A DNA stretch of 64,000 nucleotides. Origin: Mactromeris polynyma. Lineage: Eukaryota; Mollusca; Bivalvia; Venerida; Mactridae. The stretch spans positions 6,903,385-6,967,384 of the forward strand of contig JASFXZ010000010.1 in assembly GCA_032209605.1 (NCBI GenBank), given 5' to 3'. Each line of letters begins with the position of its first letter. Position 1 is the first letter of the stretch. A program made the position numbers and the translations under genes. The notes beneath the pieces are model-generated. The model worked only from the letters and a program-made list of their open reading frames with translations. It was not told the origin of the DNA and did not search any database. This document shows, piece after piece, positions 31,830 to 45,200 of the stretch.

Positions 31830-34430
31830 GATCAAGTATATATGCTTTAAACTCATAATTATTTACTCGTTCTTATTAAGTACGACCAACTTGCTAACTG
31901 CTTATAATCTGAGGTACATTGCTTGGGACGTAGAACGCTGGACTCCTGGTCTGAAGGGTCCTGTGTTGTGAGCGACTTAACAATCCCTTATTAAGCCGCG
32001 AGTTAGGTAGTATCCCAAAAAGTAGTCATCGATAGAGATTATTTAAAGATAAGTTGCAAACAAGTTTCACAATCGATGTAAATTTAATAAATTTATAATA
32101 AATTAAGAATGTGAGAGGTACATGCGAGTTTTAAGATTATAATTGATAGACGTTTTCTATAACAAATACATAAAGTGGTGCTTAAATGAGTGATAACGAA
32201 CCGTGTCCGCTCTAAATTTTCTTGATATTGTTACAGTCAGTTTATCGTGATTTTTCGGAAAATTACCCGACTTTATGATAAATGACTTATTGAGAACAGA
32301 GAGCACCAATTGTACAATGAACATAAATTAACGTTCTTTCTTGCTTCATCATTCTTATACATACCCGTTTGCACGCATTGTTGCGGTTACCCAAATATAA
32401 CGGTGAAATGGTCACCCGAGTTCTCGGTATGTTGAATGAATCACAAATACAACAAAAATAAACATTAAAGCTTAAATTAAATTTGAAAAAAAAAACTCTA
32501 AAGCAATACTGCATTCCACCAAATCATCGACTATCGATAAGGGTTCTTCAATCCGAATAATTTGCGGTATCAAATAATTTTAATATATTTAGTAATATTA
32601 TGTAATAAACATCTTTTCATTACAATAAAATTACTGTTTGACACTTTGTAACGGAGATTTTTTTGCGATTATTCATTCTACATAAAGTGTATGGTTAGCG
32701 ACATTATTTTGAGTAATATATATTGTATGACTATTCATCAATGAATCGATATAAAAACGAATCATCCGGGAAGGTTTTTCTTCATCATTTTCAAAGCATT
32801 TCAAAAGCAGTTGATCGGAAACAATAAGAACAACTAATATGACAAACATCTGAAGAAATAGATGATGAGTGTCAAGTTGATTTCGACCCACAAGAATGTG
32901 GAAGCCACAGTAATCTGACCCATAATCACCGTTAAACGTTTGCTATTGGACTTAAACGTGTAACAGCATAGCTGAGTAAACTTGCATTTCATATCGAAAG
33001 ATAAGAGAACAACACATTGTAAAAGTGACTAAATATTGAAACCAATCGGTTGGAATGACTAAAAGGATACAATAACACGTAACTGCAAACTATGTATTAA
33101 GATAATCATCATTGAAAATGCTTGGAATGCTACCGTAATAAATTATCACCCGGGGAATGATTATCACACAGGTGTTTTAGGTTGATAAGTAAAAGTGATA
33201 AGAGTACTGGGTTATATGATATGAAACAGTTACAGATATAGATTCCAATTCAGATTAACTGGTTAATAACCCGTCAAATGTACTGATTTTAAATGTCGCT
33301 GTAATAATGTTTGACGGCACATAAAACACCAAACAAAAACGAGACACATAAATTGCGATGCAACACATAAAAGGTGAATTAAAATCATACGAATTTAAGT
33401 AACACAACCGTTATGATATCAATAACAGCGACATCTGAAATCAGGGTACGGTCGCAGACACTTACATTGAGATACTGACAGTTTTTAGAGACAAGCAAGA
33501 CATAGATCATGATTATATCACGGAATGGGCGATGGAAATATAACTACTAACCATGACAAAATAAATGACACTTAGTTTAATTAAACATAATATACTAACA
33601 CTATTTGTGACATTATTATTCATGTGACGTACATGTTGGAGTTGTTAATTGATCCTGCACCCTTATTTTGCTGTAATATGACAAAACGTGTGCAATTTGG
33701 CACTACGCAATCCAAGCTACTCCCAAATCGAGAATCATTTAGGAAGCAAATACTATGTATTACAAAAAATGGAATCAAGGTGTCCTCCTTTGTCAAAGGA
33801 CGCAGAAAATGGATCGCTGGATGTTGATTACAATAATTAGTAAAACGTAAAACAACAACGACGACGATTAATTACCCTTGATTCACGTATAACGTAGGAC
33901 TATCAAAGAGGAGTAAAAATAAACAACTTTGGGTTTAGTGAACGAGGTTATAAAACAAACTAGGAAATAACAATTTCACAGAAAAAAACTAATTCAAACA
34001 TTTTACTCAAGAAAGGGGATTTTACAATGCAAAGATAAACAACGTCACACGAAGTCGTGCAAAATTTATCCGAAAATAGATGAAAAATGGCAAAAAACAC
34101 CACGCCAAAACTATGATAATTTAAATAAATTCATACTAATCTCTAAATCATTATTGAAAATATAATTACGTCTTTACACGAACACTCGATATGAATATTA
34201 CTCATATACTTTGATCCATCCGAATTATGGTACTAGTCCGTTTCTGGTAAAACATTGCAACATTCAGGAAGTGGCCACTCCAACTAGTGTTTTGTTTATG
34301 ATGCTACCTCTTAAAGTATTAGTTATTCAAACAACTCGAGATATTTGCAGATCGACGAGTTTTCTTCGATTTTTATTAGATGCGAATATTGTTCACGAAA
34401 TGTATGGGCGCGGTTGAAGTGATGACGTAT
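31830..34430. other. Non-coding, little recognised
   Basis: A weak tRNA-like stretch (31918-31985) may be an old SINE. GACGGCACATAAAACACC near 33314 looks like a SINE or LINE 3' tail. No gene supported. Confidence 0.4.
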
Positions 34431-34485
34431 GAGGAAGTTACCCTGGCGCGCGCTATCTGGACGCCATATTTGTCGAAGTCTTAAG

Positions 34486-34546
34486 ATGGATACGCTTATC
34501 GTATTGTACACACTGTGTGTATCTGTTAATGTAACCTTTCTACAAG
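34486..34546 (+). CDS. Candidate first exon A with signal peptide
   Basis: ATG at 34486 opens a 20-codon segment, hydrophobic from residue 3 on (MDTLIVLYTLCVSVNVTFLQ), which looks like a secretion signal. It ends CAAG|GTAAGA, a strong donor in phase 1. Upstream (34425-34480) is a locally GC-rich stretch with GACGTATGAGGAAGTT and GGCGCGCGC that could be a promoter. No downstream exon was identified, so the product is unknown. Confidence 0.35.
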
Positions 34547-34816
34547 GTAAGAATAATGCTTCTTCTGACGTCATTAGAGAAGAGATGGAATGCATTACCG
34601 GGAAATTCTTCTGTCGATTTGGAATTTTAAGGGCACCGCAAACACGCTAGCAGACTGTCTGACGTCATGGCAAAATAACGTCAGACATTCGTATGATCGC
34701 ATCGCTACTAGGAATGTGTAATAGTGTTATATACACAAGACTTAGATGGAATGCGCAAACAAATATGTATAGGGGGCATTTGCAAGACGTGCTTCCAACG
34801 CAGTTTATTTTTTAAG

Positions 34817-34907
34817 ATGTTTGAGTTAATTCTAGCACTTTACTGTGGGACTATCATAGTTGTGGCATTCGAAAATCTAAAACCCTCTGACAAGTTTTCT
34901 GACCAAG
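34817..34907 (+). CDS. Candidate first exon B with signal peptide
   Basis: ATG at 34817 opens 30 codons: a hydrophobic start MFELILALYCGTIIVVA, then a polar segment FENLKPSDKFSDQ. It ends CAAG|GTAAAG in phase 1, the same phase as the candidate exon 270 bases upstream. The two could be alternative first exons of one secreted-protein gene, or relics of a duplicated exon. No downstream exon was found. Confidence 0.33.
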
Positions 34908-34919
34908 GTAAAGTATAAC

Positions 34920-36342
34920 GTCAAACCAACTAGCAAACACTGGACGACAGTCAACTCCTATTTAAAGGGCTTCGGACATGTGCGTTTTCTTAAATGAACT
35001 ATTGTTCCCAGCGTGTTTAACTTTACGAATACCCCCTTCAACACTGTAAGCAAGATGTTGCTATTGAGAAGCAATGGTTTCGTCTTCATTGCAATTGACG
35101 TACAAAGGTTTCTCACTCAAAACCTCTTAAACGACTTATGGCAACATTTTGATACGCTGTCCTTGGTTATATATTTGCACTTAAACATGTTTCTGCGATA
35201 AATTAACTCGATACTGACTATTTGTTCGTAATTATTATTCTGATAATAGGCCGCTATGAACATATTTCTGCTTTATAAAGGAGTCACTCAGCTGGACAAA
35301 TTAAAACACTAATTAATAAGGGCTTACTTTCTTCTGAGGATATAGAATTTGTCTTAAGTAAACAAAATATTATTGTTTGATGCCAGTAATATGTTTACCA
35401 GATGAAACACTACCCATTTTCTAACAATTTTATCAGCATAAACAGTTTATTTGTAGCAAGACAAGGGTTAATGCTTTTGTATAGATACTTCATATCTATA
35501 GCCAACGCCTTTTATTGAGTAGGTGATCCAAATGATATTTAAGTTGTAAATTTTGACATGACATTATTTTGACATTGTTGTAGCTGTAATGTGTCTAATA
35601 ATTAGTAATTTATCTTTTCCTCCAATGTTAGGGGACTTTTTCAAGTTATTTTGATAATCTAGGTTATTGGCTTTTAGATATTACGATAGCGTGTTTGTTG
35701 TTCTTTGACAGTTGATACACCTAGCTTAAAGACAGCATTTTTATATGTACTATGGTATATATTTAAGTGCTTTATCAAACACATTAGGATTAAAAAATGG
35801 ATGTAGAAGTACAGCCGTGAATGCCATAAACACAGCCACCTCAATACCTACATAAGCTCTAACCAGTATCAAACCGGACACAAGTCAGATAGAGTAGGAG
35901 TACTGCCTTGGAACAGATAATTGCAAAAACATTATAAGGGCGCAAAACCTGCAGCTTCCAAACCATGGTGTGAATTGTAACTCCACACGCATAAATAAAG
36001 ATTGGGTGCTTATAAGACTATTTCCAAATTTATTATTAACACTTTAAATTCCCATTGTAGCTGCACCAGTGGATGGTGTCGATGATTAAGTTGCATCGTG
36101 TTCTAAGAAAGTTGTTTTGTCAAACCGATTATCTGTAAATGTTTAAATATAATTTTGGTTCAAATCCAGAAGTAAAATTCTTTGTCCAAATGTGAAACTG
36201 CATTGAGTTAGTAACATACCATCGTTATTAGGTAATGTCGAGAAACAAATCGCTTCTACTGTTGGACAGACGTGTTCGAACATGATTAATATTTAGTTAT
36301 TGATCTTTTATTTTGGAATATCCGACGCTTTCGGCTTAAAAT
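34920..36342. other. Non-coding, no feature seen
   Basis: AT-rich. I looked for phase-1 acceptor exons that could continue the candidate exons at 34486 and 34817 and found none I could support. Confidence 0.4.
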
Positions 36343-36555
36343 GAGCACCGCTGTACGATTTCCAACCTCTTCTTAAGAGACGTCATTTCCAAAAAACGTC
36401 ACTTGTGACGTCACCATGTACTGACAGTAAGCAATTTTTGCCCCATTTGGCAATATGAAAACAAAGTGACCACACGGAGTAAATATTGTTTCCTGCTTGC
36501 AAATAGTGACATCATATGTTGCGTTTTCTTAAAAATGACGTCACTTACAGAAGAG
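36343..36555 (-). mobile_element. CRE-MITE copy 3 (one end lost)
   Basis: Starts GAGCACCGCTGTACG with AAAT before it. Text matches the family through CACTTACAGAAGAG, where similarity stops about 25 bp short of the expected end. Confidence 0.8.
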
Positions 36556-38125
36556 AACACTGGCCATTTATACAATATAACTGTCAATGGAGATACAAGC
36601 ATTGGTCTTGTATTCTACGACTTACGTAATGAAATAATTTGATTTCTGAGCATTTGAATGTTCAAGTAATTTTCAACGTTTTAAAACTAAGTCACACTAG
36701 TATTATCACCGGATTTCATTCACAGAAAGATGGTGCTGTTGTATAGCGGGTGTTTTAACTTGGTAACAGAAATCGCCACAACGTAACTCCCAGAAGCTTA
36801 GCAATACGTGGGCCATTACAAACAATATACGACGAAGATAATAAAAGCCAGTTTGTAAAAATATGTAACAAAGTTGTGACTTTATTTGCTCTAAGTACGA
36901 AATAATGTCAACATTAGGCATATATATAATATCAAGTCTATTCAAATAGTGTGTCACATATTGTTTGTGGTTTTTATTAAATACCCATATCTTTAAATAA
37001 CTGTCAACATAAAACATATACGTTAGAAAACTATATTGCCGAAATTCATCTTTCTCATGGTGGCATTTTCAAATATCAAGTGCCAACTTTATCTGTCAAA
37101 ATTTAATTACAGCGTTCAATGATTGATGCATGGACGCCATGGATATTAATACGACCTTTACATATTGTCGCTTCGTTTAGTGCCCCCTAACACTTACATC
37201 GCAAGGTGTTTTCACGTAGATTATAAAACTCCATATAAATGCCAATCAATTTGCGTTTTTTACTCGTTTGTTTTTTCATCCTGGACGGGCTAGACTTCAT
37301 ACCTGATGTTCGCGTGCTGTGTTAGTCACGTAAATTGTTGCGTTTAGTGACCATTGACATGTAGACAGGTACAAGCTGAAGTGAATGTTATTGCAAACCT
37401 TTAAATTGTTATCTTACATTCGCAATAAAACATGACAGTTATGTATCTCCGAATTAGTCGTACGTTGCTTTCGGTATATGAGGTTATTAAACAATGACAG
37501 AACAAACAGTAATTTCGGAATTCCGCTTCTGTAACAATTTGACAAGCTTCCTGTTTTCAATGATATAAGTCTGTGACATTTACAAGTTTACCTATAACGG
37601 TCAAATTCTAATACATTTTGACGCATTTACGGTGAGAAATAAACTAATGTGTATTAAATTACGCAAAGGCTACTATAAGCAGACAAGGACGGCTTCGATG
37701 GTGACCATACTAGTTGCTGCTTCAGTATGGTAGAATAAATAAAAATAATACAGTCACCAAACTGACCCTAACGGATTAAAAATGTAATTCACGTTGTTAG
37801 TAAATGACAACAATTCACAAAATACATTAACGCAAAAAGGACAGTCACAAACAACTACTATACTTTTAAAGATATATATATTTGTGTGTGATGTGAGCGA
37901 GCAATTCTTACAAGAATGAATTGATATCTTATTCCTGAAATGTGTTGCTTAATATCTTTGTCTATTATTTTGACGTGTGTGATAAACGATCGGCAATTTA
38001 AATAGTCTTATAAAGTTCCACGATTTACCTGTTTAAAACGTTTGCTTTTCTAATGTTTTACCCTGTTTTCGAAAAAACATGATATTTTACAAAATGCTGC
38101 TCTAGAGAGTTTAAATTGGTAGTTA
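36556..38125. other. Non-coding, no feature seen
   Basis: No supported gene or repeat copy. Confidence 0.5.
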
Positions 38126-38455
38126 AAGATGTATCTGGTTCGTCTGAACATAAATTGTTGGAATTGGCTTTATCCAGTATTGTTGTTACATTGGCTTAAA
38201 CATCTCTAATAAGAGCCATTGCAATATATAACCGATTGAAAAGGTCCTTTTTGTATCATATTACTAACAGTCAACACCTGCAAAATAGCCTGATTGTAAA
38301 ATTTGAAAGTTTTTAAAATTTTATAACGTACAAACATCTTTCTTCAATAAATATGAATTAATACATTACGAATTCATTCTTTGTTAATGCATGTTTATTG
38401 ATGTTTCACTATAAGAAATATGTTTTTTATGTTTGGTTAGGTAAACAAATGAACA
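38126..38455 (-). repeat. Interspersed repeat family R1, copy C (inverted)
   Basis: Reverse complement of the family text seen at 27220 and 31048, starting AAAGATGTATCTGG and ending near GTTTGGTTAGGTAAACAAAT. Confidence 0.78.
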
Positions 38456-38459
38456 AAAA

Positions 38460-40865
38460 ATGAGCGTAGTATTTCTTTAATATTTTCAAAGGAAAATTAA
38501 TAACGTCGTTGAAAAGAGGTTGCTGATCAAGAGAATGTCGCTCTGGAGGGAAAGCAATGCACTCGATCATTTTCTGTCCATAATTTCGCTAGTTTACCAA
38601 CATATACAGATAACTTATCATACAATTGATGTTTGATCACAAGATGGCTTATCTAATTGAAGAAGTTACCAAGTGTCTTTTCAAACACATTAACAACTTC
38701 ACGTAGCGCGCATCTGTTTAAAGTGGTGCTCTTTGGTAAACCACTAAACTCGTAAATCCCTCATAATCTCGCGGTAAAATTCTATTAAAAGTCGAATTTC
38801 GGCTATGTAGTTCTTGATTTCTTGCATGTTTCTATTTAAATAGAAAAGGACACGGCTCATTCCTAGTCTATTAAATTTGGCCTTTTAGCTATCCTTCTCT
38901 TTTGATTGCTGGTGTTTAAGGAGATTAGAAAAGCAAACATGAAACCACAGCAAAGAAAGATGACAAATACTTTTCCTTTTTGTACCATCTGCGTTATTAG
39001 GCATCAATCCGCGATTTAAACTTGCCATGATTACTGGTATTAAACTGATTGCAATTTAATATCTGTTAGATCTTTTAATTCACGCTTTGTCGCAGAATTA
39101 TAATCCCTTGTAATCGATGATGCGGAGAGATGATCATATGGATATTATCAGCTACCATCCTTAAGAAACAGTTAAGCAAGTTTATAAGGCGAATATTTTA
39201 CATTTTTAATACAAAGAAACGACGTGTTAACATGAAGGAATACACAAAGTCATTCCAATCTTGTTTTGTAAAAAAAGTCCGGGTTTCCGGTGTAATTGAA
39301 TGTTTAATTTTAAATCAACCTGTGTGGTTTCGTTTGGTGCATGATTTTGAACGCAACCGTTTGCCGAAGCGATATATTTATGTGTCGTAATCATTAAAAA
39401 CTAGTGCCCAATTTGATCAATTTCAATATAAAGATCACACCTTTCGTCGTATATGGCTTTATTAACATCTACGGCATGTGTATAATATACAAATTTGATA
39501 ATTTAAGGATTATCAAATTCGTAAAATCAAATTTGATCACTATCTTAACGGACGGCTGTCTAGACGTATTAAGAAGTTGGTTACCCGCTGTAGGTTAGCC
39601 TCGAATGCCCCCGGTTCATAAACAATAGTTTTACTGAGACATATTGATATATGTGGTCTAAAACACGCAATATAACATTGCCATTAAATTATTTATTTAA
39701 TTTTTATTCTGTTATTTTAATCTACTTATTTGCAGTTCAGAGATCGGGGCTTCATACATACAAGCCTCGTAAATTCCATGATTATGACTATTTATCAAAA
39801 TATAGAACTCATGAGAATGGCGTGGTATGTTTTACTGCTTGTTACGCAAAATAGCCTAAATATCATAGAACAATAGACAGCTTTTGTAAACCAATGGTTG
39901 AACTGGTGTAATGGTATAAGTTTACAGTAAAACCCAACTCAAAGAACACCTCGAAATTAAGACCACTTCATGTATAAGGCACTTTATTATGTTGTTCCAA
40001 TGGATACTGCATTATAAATTTATGAGACTTCAAACATGATGTATACTTGGATTTACGAATGGGGTTACGTTCTTACATTGTCATAGATAAATTTTTATTG
40101 TTTCTCATAAAACTGATAATACAAACAAATCTTCGTTTCATATGTTAGAGAAATCGATCAGTTTATTTCAAGTAGAACAAAAATCAAACACTTTGGAGAT
40201 TCGAAATGCGTTGTTTCCAATACGCCTTGCCTTCCCAAAGTTTTAGACAATTTAAATAGCGCTTTTTGAATACATGCTTTTCGAATGTCGCCCTACCCAA
40301 GACGCATGTGTACTGTGTACAATGTCTTCAATGACAATTTAAGACACTTAATATGTTTCCGTAACATATCTATAAACAAACAAAGTTAGGAAAGTGGTTA
40401 AATAAAAAATATGTGACATGATCAAATCCAATAATTAATGTGTTTTAAACCTATATTCAAGTATCTATTATATAACATACATTGAGTGATTGGGATCATG
40501 AATTAGTAACAAATCGATGTACCCTTAAACATGTAATTTAAGTTGCACCAGTGTCAATATACGCTGTTTGTGGAGCCAATATAATGAGATGTTCGTACTT
40601 CAGTAGTGACGTTTCTAACTACTAAACTAATATTTTATAAGCTGATTTATTAATGATACAAACAGCATCTCATTAATCGCATAGCATTATCGTTTACGTC
40701 AGAAAAATAATCCAACACATGACTGACGTATCGATGAAAATGTTCAGGTTTGTCGCTAGGGAGTTCATCTTGCGGACTGTTGTGTAATTAATTTCTTTTT
40801 AAAATCTATTGAAACACATTAATGCAGTATATATAGAGGTTTTTGCCCCTGAGACTCATTTATGG
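38460..40865. other. Non-coding, one partial MITE
   Basis: Apart from the MITE end at 39925-39983 nothing is recognised. Short open frames at 39130-39390 and 39404-39598 lack any family resemblance. Confidence 0.4.
39925..39983 (+). repeat. Tc1-type MITE copy e, left end only
   Basis: CAGTAAAACCCAACTC with TA before it, then ACACCTCGAAATTAAGACCA, matches the left part of the family at 53398. The right end is absent. Confidence 0.7.
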
Positions 40866-40867
40866 AC

Positions 40868-41100
40868 AACAACAAGAGCTGACGGATGAAAATGTGTATG
40901 CCACCCTAGAAGAAGAGAGGGCATATTGGTTTGCACATGTTGGTCGGTCCGTCGGTCCGTAACCTTTTCGTTTCCGATCAATAACTCAAGAACCCCTTGA
41001 CGTATCATCCTCAAACGTGGTCCACACATTCATCTGGGGTAGCAGATTTTGGGGTCACGGGGTCAAAGGTCAAGGTCACAGGGGGGGGGGGGGCATAATG
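40868..41100 (+). repeat. LINE-tail-like repeat with AGGTCA half-site array
   Basis: Text such as TCGGTCCGTCGGTCCGTAAC, CAATAACTCAAGAACCCC and GTGGTCCACACATTCATCTG is of a type common in bivalve interspersed repeats (recognition). It ends with GGGTCA CG GGGTCA A AGGTCA AGGTCA (41052-41078) and a G-tract of about 15 at 41080-41094. Confidence 0.5.
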
Positions 41101-41319
41101 CTTTACAAAAATCTCTTGTTTCATGATTTTATTGCATATCCATCTATTTATTTTGTGTGTGTTTTAACTGATCATGTCTTCAAGAAGGCAGCCTTATACA
41201 ATACATTTGTAATATCGAGCAAAAAGAACACATGTTTCATGCCCATGTACAGTACTGTCCGAATAAAAACAACATTTCTCACATAATTTTATTATAAAAT
41301 ATTATTTGGAAGATGTGAG

Positions 41320-41395
41320 ACTCGAACACATAAAAAAATGAAATGATCGCTATCATTAGTACCAATACTTCATCCAATGTGCTACTTTTCGATAA
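41320..41395 (-). repeat. Degenerate tRNA-like sequence (old SINE head)
   Basis: On the minus strand GTAGCACATTGGATGAAGTA resembles box A and GTGTTCGAGTCTC resembles box B. Stems do not pair well, so not a working tRNA. Confidence 0.35.
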
Positions 41396-41639
41396 CAAAT
41401 AAAGTGGATCATTTGTATATAAAACTACATGTTGTCATGTCCGAAGATATACGAAGTGCTTCTCCCGTAAATAATGAACTTGGCTGCTCATTGATCCGTC
41501 AGCTCCAGTAACGTTTTACCACAAATCACTGCATTTTATTTGCATAATACAAACTTGTGTGCAAGACGACGTTGTTATGTAAACATGATCTATAAAATGG
41601 CTCGACTCGGTTTTAGCAGTAGTATAGTACCCCGGATGT

Positions 41640-41830
41640 AGAGATCGAGCAGTAAAGTTTGGTTTCGGTTTGACCTCTCAAAGTTCAGCTTAAAGACACA
41701 TTTATGGATTTAGTAAATCATTGTGATTCATCATTATGCGAATGTGTGTATATTATTGTAATATGTAAAACATTGCCTATAAATATCTTTGAATGACAAT
41801 ATCATCCCTGACCCAGAAATCGAATTGTTT
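41640..41830 (+). repeat. SINE-like repeat R2, copy A
   Basis: Shares GTTCAGCT(T)AA(G)GACACATTTA and TCATCCCTGACCCAGAAATC with 49760-49915. Moderately diverged. Confidence 0.4.
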
Positions 41831-42134
41831 ACACTGGTGGGTTATTTATGTACAAGCATAAAAGCGTCCGCATCAACTAATTACTGTGTATGACATGAAA
41901 CAACTTACTTTGACGCACACTTATTGAATTACACTTTACATTCGGTTATTTTGGAAATACTCAAAAATACGTTATAGATTTATTATCTCAATAAGTACAC
42001 CCATTAATTAATTCGCAAATAGCATCGGATGTATATGTGCATGTATTTAGACATATTGTTTATCTATCTATTTGAAAGTTATGTTCGTATTTTATGTAGC
42101 ACCAACAATGTTTCAGCCATATGGAGACACATCG

Positions 42135-42225
42135 TGATACCACGTCATAGACACGACACATGATACCACTTCATAGACACGTCAGCTGATACCACGTCAT
42201 AGACACGTCAGATGATACCACAACA
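42135..42225. repeat. 26-bp tandem repeat, about 3.5 copies
   Basis: TGATACCACGTCATAGACAC starts at 42135, 42161, 42187 and 42213 (period 26). The last copy degrades into flanking sequence. Confidence 0.9.
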
Positions 42226-42229
42226 ATTC

Positions 42230-45200
42230 ACAGTAACCTGGCACCGTGTCAACCAGTCCTAGTACATGTACCACATTTACAATGCCGATCCCAGACAAGG
42301 AAGCTACTAGTAAGCTTTTTCTGCGTAGCCCTACTAACATGGTTTTGCTATTTGCATATCAATATAGTGTAAACCAATCAAATCTTACGTTAACCACCAA
42401 GGCAATTTATCTTCAACTGAACAACATTTGTAACATTGACGCGTATTGGTTAACCTTTCGATAAAGGGTATGTTACCTTACCGAAATCAACTGAATTTCG
42501 GTGAATTACCGAAATCCATTTTGGATCTGGAGTGACCAGCAGTCGTAACATCTCGACATTTTTTTCATGTTGCACAACAAATTTTAACCTTCAAATTGCG
42601 CCGACCATCTTTTTTCAAGATATTTCTTGATAAGACTTTGGTATGTCGCGCCCGTGCTTCCAATCTGTGACCCTCCGCCTCCGAGGCAAAGCCGGGTCGG
42701 TTCTATCTCCTTGTTTTATGTTGCCTGTAATGTTCATTCTTTCCTGGTTTTGTCTTTGTCTGTACGAGTTCTATGCTTTCAGACTTCAAGTATGCATTAT
42801 AATCCTATATGCTGTTTAAGTTATATTATAGTTCAGAATTTCAAGCATTTCAAGCGGTAAACGTCGGTTATTTTAAAAAAATACATACTATTCGCCAAAT
42901 ATTTACCATTTTTATGCACATCTTGCAGTGCGTGCGATTTGTCACTAGTAATAGTCAGACAAGGTTTTTTTATTTCTACATGGTATTCAATGCATTATTC
43001 ACGTCGAGTTTTAATGATTCTGACAGTGATTTTGAAGCATATATAGTTTTAAAGCGGACAGACAATACAACCGTATCGTAGAGGAAAGAATCGTGCAAGG
43101 TTAAACATTCAACAGAATCCAAGGAAGAACATCTAAGACTACCAGTGTATAAGGAGCCCAAAATTCAGACGAGTTGTGTGTCGCGCCGAATGTAATTGTA
43201 CAATATTATAAACAGGGATTTCATGAAATTGGCAAACCGAAATAAAATTGCAGCCCACTTCAGTCACGTCGTTCCGAAAACTGGTTAAACAGACGAATGA
43301 AGTTTTAATTTAAAATTTAAGGTATAATGTATGTCTTAAATAGTGTAAACATTATTGCAATTTCTAATTATCTAAATGCGTTATGTGCTAAAAAATCAAA
43401 GAGTAATAGTGTTACCGGGTTAAACCAAGCATTTAATGTCAATAAAATGGTTAAATGAAGCAATTAACGCTTTCTAGACAGATAACTGATTTTCATATCG
43501 TAAAGATTAAAGATAAAACAAGACTTCACTTTTATGTCGGCAATTTATTACTGTCAAATGGGGCGTGACCCATCAGTTTGTCCGTACGGTTGTTTATTGA
43601 CATAGCTGTACAGATATAAGAAATAAATTGGTACAATTGTGAAAGTATAATAATGTATTGGGTTCATAAATTGATTTTTCTTACAAATTCAACGACATTT
43701 AATAAAATAGTTATGAATAAAATCAGAAAGAAATCTTGAAAACCGGCAATTTGTCATTTAATGTATATGCCCAGCAAGGTACCTCAATGCAATTAAAATA
43801 ATGTAAAATTGATATAAAAATAATTCACTTTACAAAATTAGATTTTTTTCAAAAAATGAATTTAATGAGACAATAAAAGTTAACATGGAACATCAAATAT
43901 GTAACATTCCTAGTTAGAAAATTGATTTCAAGAGGGTCCTTCTGACGACAACGATTATCACGATGATTATTCGTAAATATTTTTGTAATGAAATATTCAA
44001 AGACATAATAGGAGATCTATTTGCATTACTTGAATCAATTATAATCCGACTGAAATAGGATTTTGTGTCTTAAATAGGACAAACGAAGAGAGTCACGCCT
44101 TGCGTACAATAAGCCCAAGGTCTCATTACACAAGTTATACATTTGTAATTGATTGGGTAATTGGTTTTCTGAATATGACGAATGGTCGAATCGCATTCAC
44201 TTGTAATTAAAACTTCAACTGGGATACCTCATAATTTGACAGATAACTGATTATCATATAATCATTGCATGGAAAGTCAATGTGTCTGCAATGGCGGGTA
44301 CGAATGCCCATTTTTAAGAATAGACCCATAATATGTAAAATGCAGGGCAAACTGGCGGCATTTTTAAGACGCAAAAATCGAATCTTATGAAACAAGTGTG
44401 CCTCGTTTTGAATTGATGTGACCAGTTTTGTTGTTCATCTCTACAAACCTTTCAATAGGCCATTGTAAAACGCACACATATTTATCTAAAACTTTTAATA
44501 AATAATACTCAAATGTTATATTATATTTATTAATTTTTACATAAAACCCACATTGTTTCCATAGCTCAACACAGCTTCATTACGCTTCCCTAGACATACA
44601 AGTTTCCATTCTACAAGCTTGTTATATAGCTCTGTCACGCCTTGTATTCGTCTCCTTCGATCGCTTCTATGGCAATGTTCATTTTTGTTGTGTGTTGGAA
44701 TGTTGTAAGTCATATAACATGTAGAATAAAACAACACAGCTTGTCAAATACCATATGCTCCTACAGACTATGGTAAGACTAGTAGGTTCTACGACGGTCA
44801 TAGTATAGCCATTCTCAATGAAACTGCCAACATGGCAAGAGCTAAAAGTCAAATTGAAATTTTCTATTTAGTGATAGTTTACATTTTGTTTCGAATCGGT
44901 TATCATTTGCAGACATTGATTTATGTATGGCACCATATAAGTCTCAATATTTTGCAACCTGTGGCAGTTTGAAGAAGATGGGTATTATTTAAAATGTAGG
45001 CTATTTTACGGTACAAAAGTTAACTTAAGCCTTACAAAATCAAAAACCAATTACAGCTATCAGAACTCTACCCAGTGTGTATGTAAACGAATGATTGAGA
45101 ATACATACGCCTAAATATAGGAAACATTGACACGAAGAATGTTTGATCCCGTAAACAGCCAAAACACGTTAAAATGCCAGTAGCTATGATATAGTTTTTG

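Noticed and set aside
39130..39390. 86-codon basic frame
   Set aside because: No recognised motif, AT-driven composition, no splice or promoter context.
42213..42332. Possible exon between acceptor-like ...GTCAG and donor-like CTACTA|GTAAGC
   Set aside because: One frame is open with two cysteines, but it starts in a tandem repeat and has no family resemblance. Not supportable.
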